DNA of 64,000 nucleotides from Polyangiaceae bacterium (GTDB taxonomy: Bacteria > Myxococcota_A > Polyangia > Polyangiales > Polyangiaceae): assembly GCA_020633235.1 (NCBI GenBank), contig JACKEA010000002.1, positions 186,001 to 250,000 on the forward strand, given 5' to 3'. Shown piece after piece: positions 58,948-64,000 of the stretch (positions within the stretch are counted from its first letter, which is position 1; every line of letters begins with the position of its first letter). Under the pieces are notes generated by a model that had not been told where the DNA came from, searched no databases, and was given only the letters and a program-made list of their open reading frames with translations. Both the position numbers and the translations under genes were made by a program.

Positions 58948-60453
58948 TCACTTTCTGCGGGAGGAGTCTCGTTCCAGGATCGGCGAGAAGAAGTTGTCCT
59001 TCTTGACCAGCGCGTCCGGGCTGAAGGCGAACTTGTAGCTGGGGGCCGCGCGCTGGTTGCAGTCCGCGCGATCGCAGAAGCGACAGGTGACGCCCACGGG
59101 CACGCCGATGCGCTCGGCGCGCTCGGGCGCCCAGCGCGGATGCTCGTCGGCGTACACCAGCTTGTCGGCGTCCTCCGCGTGGGTACCGAGGCCGATGGAG
59201 TACACCGTGCCCTTCACCATGGATCCGCGCACCGTCTGGCTCGTGATCTTCGCAAAGCAGAAGTACGCGGTACCGTCGGGCATCACGGAGAACTGCTTGC
59301 TGATGGCGCTGGGCGTGAGGAACGCGGTATGCGCCGCCCACTTGGGGCACGAGCCGAGGCCCGAAGGAAAGCGCAGCCCGGTGGCGCTGTAGCGCTTGGA
59401 GATGTTGCCGGCGACGTCGACCCGCATGAAGTGCATGGGCACACCGCGACGGCGGGGGTCCGAGAGGTTGGTGAGCCGGTGGGCGGCGGCCTCGTAGCTC
59501 ATCTCGAACAGATCCGCGATGCGCTCCACGTCGTAGCGGGTGCCCTGGGCGGTGCGGAAGAAGTCGTCGTAGGGCATCAACAGCGCGCCGGCGAAATAGT
59601 TCGCCAGATGCACGCGCAGCAGCGTGAGGGTCTCGGCGTGGCGCGGCCGAAACGACGCGGTGATGGCCTCGTTGAGACCGCGCTCTTCCAGGAGCTTCAG
59701 GCCGATCACGTGGGCCAGATCGAACTTGCGGCGCGCCTCGCTGAGCTCCGGCGACAGCTCCACCGTGCCCGCTTCGGGGTCGTAGCGGCGCACCACGCTG
59801 CTCCCGGGGCGCGCGGCCCCCACCGCTCGCAGACCGAGCTTGTCGAGGGCACCGGCGAGCTGATCCGAGAGCACTCGCCGCTCGAGGGCCACGTCCCGCC
59901 GGAGCTTCTCGGCGGCCTCCTCGATGGCGGGAAAGTAGTTGTCGCTCTGCTGCACGAAGTCCGCCACCTCGTCGAGGGGCGAGAAGTCGAAGCGCAGCGC
60001 GTCCGTTTCGTCGAGGGAGGCGCGGGCCTTGCGCCCGGCCTCTTGGCGGGACAGGTGCTCGAGCAGGCTGTCGAGCTGCGTGCGCGTGTTCTTGTACAGA
60101 TTGAAGAGTGCCGCGATGGTCGTGGCTGCCCCGGGCTCGCTCAAGCTCGAGAGCGTCTCGCGATCGATGTCCAAGGAGCGGAGCAACGGCTCGTCGAGGA
60201 GCTGCCCCAAGCTCTGCTCTACCGGGCGCTCCCCGAGGCTGCGGATGAAGGGCTCGGGATCCACGTCGAGCAGCTCGAGCGCTTTCCACAAGAGCGGCAG
60301 CTGCACGGTGCGGCGCCCCTTCTCGATCAGGCTGAGGTAGGCGGGGCTGATGCCCAGGCGTCGGGCGAGCTCGCCCTGAGCCAGGCCCCGCTCGAGGCGG
60401 AGCTCCCGCAGGCGGCGCCCGACGGTGCTGTTGAGGGAGGGGGTCTCGGCCAT
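58948..60453 (-). CDS. XRE-family regulator of the RamB/ScfR (short-chain fatty acid) type
   Basis: A 501-residue transcription factor. An N-terminal HTH (residues ~10-65) reads GRRLRELRLERGLAQGELAR and LGISPAYLSLIEKGRRTV. The central region has IrrE-like segments (KFDLAHVIGLKLLEERGLNE, LLRVHLANYFAGALLMPYDD) with the zinc-type HExxH degenerate. The C-terminal domain carries GSCPKWAAHTAFLTPS and the Cys set VTCRFCDRADCNQRAAPS, as in RamB, PrpR and ScfR proteins that sense acyl-CoA. It is divergent from a 3-hydroxyacyl-CoA dehydrogenase gene. A 10-bp palindrome in the shared 176-base gap is a likely autoregulatory operator. Confidence 0.88.
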   Translation of the reverse strand: MAETPSLNSTVGRRLRELRLERGLAQGELARRLGISPAYLSLIEKGRRTVQLPLLWKALELLDVDPEPFIRSLGERPVEQSLGQLLDEPLLRSLDIDRETLSSLSEPGAATTIAALFNLYKNTRTQLDSLLEHLSRQEAGRKARASLDETDALRFDFSPLDEVADFVQQSDNYFPAIEEAAEKLRRDVALERRVLSDQLAGALDKLGLRAVGAARPGSSVVRRYDPEAGTVELSPELSEARRKFDLAHVIGLKLLEERGLNEAITASFRPRHAETLTLLRVHLANYFAGALLMPYDDFFRTAQGTRYDVERIADLFEMSYEAAAHRLTNLSDPRRRGVPMHFMRVDVAGNISKRYSATGLRFPSGLGSCPKWAAHTAFLTPSAISKQFSVMPDGTAYFCFAKITSQTVRGSMVKGTVYSIGLGTHAEDADKLVYADEHPRWAPERAERIGVPVGVTCRFCDRADCNQRAAPSYKFAFSPDALVKKDNFFSPILERDSSRRK

Positions 60454-60470
60454 CCCCAGGATTTTCGGGG

Positions 60471-60616
60471 AGTTTACAGGCCGTTTACAAGTTAATATGC
60501 GCCATCAACTTGTAAAGTGACGCGAAGCCGTAACTGCTTATATTAAAACAGGTTTTGAGTTGACCGGCACCTATTCCGTGGTTACAACACACTGCGTTAG
60601 TGGAGTTTGTAAAGAA
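60471..60616. promoter_or_regulatory. Operator/promoter region between the RamB/ScfR-type regulator and dehydrogenase genes
   Basis: A perfect inverted repeat TTTACAAGTT (60484-60493) and AACTTGTAAA (60507-60516) with a 13-base gap. Further half-site-like TTTACA at 60473 and GTTTGTAAA at 60604-60612. The region is AT-rich for this genome, and TTGAGTTGACC with TTATATTAAAA nearby could hold promoter elements. The half-site resembles the AACTTTGCAAA-type sites of RamB (from memory). Confidence 0.6.
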
Positions 60617-60629
60617 ACCGGGAGGCACC

Positions 60630-61571
60630 ATGGTGAGCGAAATCCAAACCGTCGCGGTGATCGGCTGCGGACTGATGGGAACGGGCATCGCCCAGGCCTG
60701 CGTCCAGAGCGGCCTTCGCACCATCGCCATCAAGGCCACCGGCGGGGACCCGTCGAGCGCTCGACGTCGCATCGAGCGTTCCCTCGCTCGGGCGGTGGAC
60801 AAGGGCAAGCTCGGCGCCGCGGATCGCGACCGAGCCCTCGAGCTCCTGGAAGTAACGACGGAGCTCTCCCGCGTGGCCGAAGCGGATCTGATCATCGAAT
60901 CGGCCGCGGAGAACGTCGTGGCCAAGCAGGATCTGCTGCGCCGTATCGAAGCCCACGCGCAGCCCCTGGCCATCATCGGTAGCAACACCTCGTCCTTGCG
61001 CCTCACCACCCTGGCAGAGGCCCTGGAAGGTACCGAGCGTTTCGTGGGGCTGCATTTCTTCAGCCCCGCGAACGTGATGAAGCTGGTGGAAATCGGCCCC
61101 ATCGCGGCCACCTCGCCGGACGTGGTGGAGACGATGCGGAGCTTCTGCCAACACATCGGCAAGGTTCCGGTAGAGGTGGGGGACCACCCCGGCTACCTCG
61201 TCAATCGCCTGCTCGTACCCTACATCCTGCACGCCATCGAGACCTTGGAAGAGGGCGTCGCCGGACCCGAAGCCATCGACACGGCGATGAAGCTCGGTTG
61301 CGCGCATCCCATGGGTCCTTTGGCGTTGGCGGACCACATCGGCTTGGACGTGGTGTTCGCCATGAGCAAGAACCTGTACGCGGAGCTCGGCGATCCGCGC
61401 TATCGCTGCCCCACCCTGCTCCGCCGTCTGGTGCTGGCGGGCAGCCTGGGCAAGAAGACCGGCGCGGGCTTCTACCTGTACGAGGCCGAGCGGACCCGGG
61501 AAAATCCCAGCCTGTTCGACTTCGACCGCCCTAGCTCCCCGGTGAGCCGCGGGGCCAGCCCCGCAGCCTGA
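60630..61571 (+). CDS. 3-hydroxyacyl-CoA (3-hydroxybutyryl-CoA) dehydrogenase
   Basis: A 313-residue NAD-dependent beta-oxidation/butanoate enzyme. Rossmann motif GCGLMGTGIAQACVQSG; catalytic His-Glu region in FVGLHFFSPANVMKLVEIG; also SNTSSLRLTTLAEAL, DHPGYLVNRLLVPYILHAIE and the C-terminal AHPMGPLALADHIGLDVVFA plus KTGAGFYLYE. Length matches single-function Hbd/PaaH enzymes. ATG 60630 has a GGAGG Shine-Dalgarno at 60621-60625. It is divergent from a short-chain-acyl-type regulator, which probably controls it. MeaB and a B12 mutase downstream on the other strand suit C4/propionate metabolism. The residue for NAD versus NADP preference was not determined. Confidence 0.93.
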   Translation: MVSEIQTVAVIGCGLMGTGIAQACVQSGLRTIAIKATGGDPSSARRRIERSLARAVDKGKLGAADRDRALELLEVTTELSRVAEADLIIESAAENVVAKQDLLRRIEAHAQPLAIIGSNTSSLRLTTLAEALEGTERFVGLHFFSPANVMKLVEIGPIAATSPDVVETMRSFCQHIGKVPVEVGDHPGYLVNRLLVPYILHAIETLEEGVAGPEAIDTAMKLGCAHPMGPLALADHIGLDVVFAMSKNLYAELGDPRYRCPTLLRRLVLAGSLGKKTGAGFYLYEAERTRENPSLFDFDRPSSPVSRGASPAA

Positions 61572-61619
61572 AGATTTCCGTGGAACGGCGGCGCGGTTCG
61601 CGCTAAAGACCGCGCCGCT

Positions 61620-61760
61620 ATGGGAACCCCGCAAGATCCTCGTGCTCGTCGTCGCCAGCGCAAGCGTCGGGCCAAGAAGAACCTGGAGTGGGAGCTGAAG
61701 CGCGCGGCCGAGAACGCCGAGGACGCGAAGCCGAAGGCCCCACCCAAGACCGCCACCTGA
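61620..61760 (+). CDS. Small basic protein, 46 residues
   Basis: ATG 61620 to TGA 61760 encodes a peptide starting MGTPQDPRARRRQRKRRAKK, then NLEWELKRAAENAEDAK and a KAPPKTAT tail. The shape is a basic head, one amphipathic helix and a Pro/Lys tail. It might bind nucleic acid or the ribosome. The stop is 1 base from the meaB stop on the other strand. There is no good Shine-Dalgarno, so it may be spurious, but its composition differs from the neighbouring shadow frames. Confidence 0.45.
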   Translation: MGTPQDPRARRRQRKRRAKKNLEWELKRAAENAEDAKPKAPPKTAT

Positions 61761-61761
61761 T

Positions 61762-62709
61762 TCAGCGCGGCGCGAGCTGTGCCACGGCCGAGAGGCTGCT
61801 GGCTCCGGACGCGATCAGTCGGGACAGCTCCGCGCGCAGAGCGCTGGGGCCGCCGCGGTCGTCCACCCCGAGCTCGCCGTAGCGATGCGTGAATAGCCGG
61901 AGCGCCCACTGGGCGCTCTTTTCGATCCGGCGTGCCGACAGGTCCGCGATGTCGTCGCGGTGCTCGGCCAGCACCCTGACCAGCTCGTCGATACCCTCCC
62001 CGGTGAGCGTGGACGTGTGCACCACCGGCGGCGTGCGGGCCGTGCCCAGGGCTTCCAGAGCGGCGCGCAGCTCCGCCCCCGCCCGCGCGGCCACTTCGCC
62101 GAGGTCCGCCTTGTTCACGGCCAGCACGTCGGGGATCTCCAGGATGCCGGCCTTGATGAACTGCAGCATGTCGCCGCTCGCCGGCTGGATCACGAGCAGC
62201 ACCGTGTCCGCCACGTGCTCGATGTCCGTCTCGCTCTGGCCCACGCCGGTGGTCTCCACCAGCACCCAGTCGTAGGCCGCGCTGAGCACGTCCACGGCGG
62301 CGCCCGCGGCGCGGGCCAGCCCTCCGAGATGCCCGCCGGATGCCATGGAGCGGATGAACACGTCGCCGTCGTCCGGATCGTGCACGATGCGCGCGCGGTC
62401 CCCGAGCAGCGCGCCGCCGCTGCGCGGGCTGGAGGGATCCACCGCGAGCACGCCCACGGAGTGCCCCTGGGCGCGCAGCGCGCGGCACAGCGCGCTCACC
62501 AGCGAGCTCTTGCCCACGCCGGGAGGCCCCGTGATGCCCACGCGACGACACGCGGCGACGTTCGGACTCTTCGCCAGGTTCGCGAGCAGGCTCAAGATCT
62601 TGGGCTCCTGCGCCGGACGCCGGTCCTCCACCAGCGAGATGGCGCGGGCCACGCTGACGGCGCTGCGCGTCGTCACACCGCGCGCGAGCTCGGTGACGTC
62701 CACGCTCAC
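61762..62709 (-). CDS. meaB: MeaB, methylmalonyl-CoA-mutase-associated GTPase
   Basis: A 315-residue G3E-type P-loop GTPase that protects and reloads B12-dependent acyl-CoA mutases. Walker A VGITGPPGVGKSSLVSALCR, switch/Mg region VGVLAVDPSSPRSGGALLGD and RARIVHDPDDGDVFIRSMAS, Walker B WVLVETTGVGQSETDI, and base-specificity DVLAVNKADLGE. Full length for MeaB/ArgK. Its ATG overlaps the stop of the mutase gene upstream (ATGA), so chaperone and client are coupled. Confidence 0.95.
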   Translation of the reverse strand: MSVDVTELARGVTTRSAVSVARAISLVEDRRPAQEPKILSLLANLAKSPNVAACRRVGITGPPGVGKSSLVSALCRALRAQGHSVGVLAVDPSSPRSGGALLGDRARIVHDPDDGDVFIRSMASGGHLGGLARAAGAAVDVLSAAYDWVLVETTGVGQSETDIEHVADTVLLVIQPASGDMLQFIKAGILEIPDVLAVNKADLGEVAARAGAELRAALEALGTARTPPVVHTSTLTGEGIDELVRVLAEHRDDIADLSARRIEKSAQWALRLFTHRYGELGVDDRGGPSALRAELSRLIASGASSLSAVAQLAPR

Positions 62710-64000
62710 GCGGCGGTTCGCTCCACGATCTCGACCAGCTCCGAGAGCACGCGGGCGATCTCGTAGTCCTTCGGTGTGTACACCGCGGCGACGCCCGCGG
62801 CGCGCAGCTCCGCGGCGTCCGTCTCCGGAATGATGCCGCCGACGACCACGGGGACCTTCGCGCCGCGCTCGGCCAAGAGCGAGAGCGTCTGCCGCGCGAG
62901 CTCCATGTGGGCACCGGACAGAATGCTGAGCCCGACGAGGTGCACGCCTTCGTCCACCGCGGCGCGCGCCAAGTCCCGCGGCGTGGTGCGAATGCCCTCG
63001 TACACCACCTCGAAGCCCGCATCCCGCGCGCGCAGCGCGATCTGCTCGGCGCCGTTGGAGTGGCCGTCCAGACCCGGCTTGCCCACCAGGATCTTGGGGC
63101 GACGGCCGAGGGACTTCTCGAGCTTCGCCACCCGCTCGCGCAGCGCCGCGTAGCTGTCCCCGAGCTCCGGCGTGCGCGCCCCGCCCACGCCCGTCGGCGC
63201 GCGGTACTCACCGAACACGCGCCGCAGCGTGTCGCCCCACTCCCCGGTGGTGACGCCGGCCTTGGCGGCGGCAATGGAGGCGACCATCAGGTTGTCGTCG
63301 CTCCGTGCCGCGCGCTCGAGCTCCTCCAGAGCGCGCTTCACGGCGTCGTCGTCGCGCCGCTTGCGCCAGGCCTCCACGGCAGCGATGCGCTGCTCCTCTG
63401 CCTTTTCGTCGACCCGCAAGATGGCGTCGGCACCGCCCAGCGGGCTCTCGGCGGTGTCGGTGAAGCGGTTGACGCCCACCACCGTCTGCTCGCCACGCTC
63501 GATCGCCGCGATGCGCGCGGCGTTGGAAGCGACCAACCGCTCCTTGATGGTGCCGCTGTCGACCGCCGCCACGCCTCCGCCGCGAGAGAGAATGCCCTCG
63601 ACCTCGGCCCACGCCGCGTCGGCCAGCTCCCGGGTCTTCTTCTCGATCACCGGCGAGCCGTCGAACAGATCGCCGTACTCGAGCAGATCCGTCTCCAACG
63701 CCAGGATCTGCTGCGCTCGGAGGGACAGTTGCTGATCCCAGGGCCGCGGCAGACCGAGCGCCTCGTTCCACGCCGGCAGCTGGATGGCCCGCGCCCGCGC
63801 TTTCTTGCTCAGGGTCACCCCCAGCATCTCGAGCACGATGCGCACGATGTTGTTCTCGGGCTGCGCCTCGGTGAGACCCAGGGAGTTCACCTGCACGCCG
63901 TAGCGAAAGCGCCGGAGCTTCGCATCCTGCACGCCGTAGCGCTCCTTGCCCAGACGATCCCACAGCTCCACGAACGCGCGCTCCTTGCAGGCCTCCTCCA
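62706..64000 (-). CDS. Adenosylcobalamin-dependent acyl-CoA mutase, MeaA/ethylmalonyl-CoA mutase-like (5' end beyond window)
   Basis: The last 431 residues of a B12 mutase; the reading frame runs off the right edge without a start. Visible: the end of the substrate-barrel (YGVQVNSLGLTEAQPENNIV, LPAWNEALGLPRPWDQQLSL) and a linker with NRFTDTAESPLGGADAILRV. The C-terminal cobalamin-binding domain has RPKILVGKPGLDGHSNGAEQ (DxHxxG), GVHLVGLSILSGAHMELARQ and VVVGGIIPETDAAELRAAG. The KPGLDGHSNGAEQIA wording is that of MeaA/Ecm-type mutases rather than the KMGQDGHDRGA of methylmalonyl-CoA mutase. Ethylmalonyl-CoA mutase activity is therefore favoured, without certainty. It is coupled to meaB. Confidence 0.87.
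   Translation of the reverse strand, partial: EEACKERAFVELWDRLGKERYGVQDAKLRRFRYGVQVNSLGLTEAQPENNIVRIVLEMLGVTLSKKARARAIQLPAWNEALGLPRPWDQQLSLRAQQILALETDLLEYGDLFDGSPVIEKKTRELADAAWAEVEGILSRGGGVAAVDSGTIKERLVASNAARIAAIERGEQTVVGVNRFTDTAESPLGGADAILRVDEKAEEQRIAAVEAWRKRRDDDAVKRALEELERAARSDDNLMVASIAAAKAGVTTGEWGDTLRRVFGEYRAPTGVGGARTPELGDSYAALRERVAKLEKSLGRRPKILVGKPGLDGHSNGAEQIALRARDAGFEVVYEGIRTTPRDLARAAVDEGVHLVGLSILSGAHMELARQTLSLLAERGAKVPVVVGGIIPETDAAELRAAGVAAVYTPKDYEIARVLSELVEIVERTAA

Overview
The window is a dense, GC-rich bacterial chromosome segment whose gene content points to a myxobacterium (Myxococcota, probably Polyangia/Sorangiineae). The pointers are: eukaryote-like Ser/Thr kinases with extracytoplasmic sensor regions; many lipoproteins whose lipobox is followed by Gly/Ala/Ser/Asp-rich linkers; MopE-like calcium-binding motifs; an AgmX/PglI-type zinc-ribbon/GYF protein; one-component and NtrC-type regulators; and tight operons in which stop and start codons overlap (ATGA, GTGA or TGATG). 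I identify about 60 protein genes, one RNA gene (rnpB) and several regulatory or repeat elements. I saw no tRNA, rRNA, CRISPR array, prophage or insertion sequence.

Layout. 1-7 kb: a Lon-like protease fragment, hibernation factor, biotin carrier, PLP enzyme, an ECF sigma factor with a Cys-rich tail, and a thioredoxin/CPLC membrane protein/OsmC redox operon. 7-17 kb: a long minus-strand run with PAP2 phosphatase, sulfatase-fold membrane protein, XerC, ABC permease, lipoproteins, a START-like protein and a large MopE-like lipoprotein. 17-22 kb: a degenerate two-module histidine kinase with a receiver protein, a TerB-like protein, a repeat-rich membrane protein and hisF. 22-27 kb: a zinc-ribbon protein, Ser/Thr kinase and beta-propeller operon. 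27-34 kb: a minus-strand operon with a metallopeptidase lipoprotein and two tandem copies of an S41 protease/lipoprotein pair.

34-37.5 kb holds the most interesting locus. A radical SAM-SPASM enzyme, a 107-residue Tat-lipoprotein-like peptide with three exact 22-residue-spaced PCL repeats, and a B12-type radical SAM enzyme fused to a protein-isoaspartate methyltransferase (PCMT) domain are chained by GTGA overlaps. It looks like a RiPP-like system acting on a repeat lipoprotein; I do not recognise it as a described family.

38-50 kb: erpA, an rpoH-like sigma factor with a palindrome over its promoter, rnpB, a frameshifted AgmX/PglI-type gene, a GspE_N-REC-TPR fusion, an NtrC-type activator, a metallopeptidase/ATP-grasp pair, and queA-tgt. 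50-64 kb: lipoproteins, a second Ser/Thr kinase, a DUF6918-like protein, korAB, a RamB/ScfR-type regulator divergent from a 3-hydroxyacyl-CoA dehydrogenase with a palindromic operator between them, and meaB beside a MeaA-type B12 mutase that runs off the right end.

A family of GC-rich inverted repeats built on TTTGTYGGTCCGCCGCGGAACC or its variant TTTGTCGCTGCGCCGCGG occurs about ten times, mostly just 3' of genes and between convergent genes.
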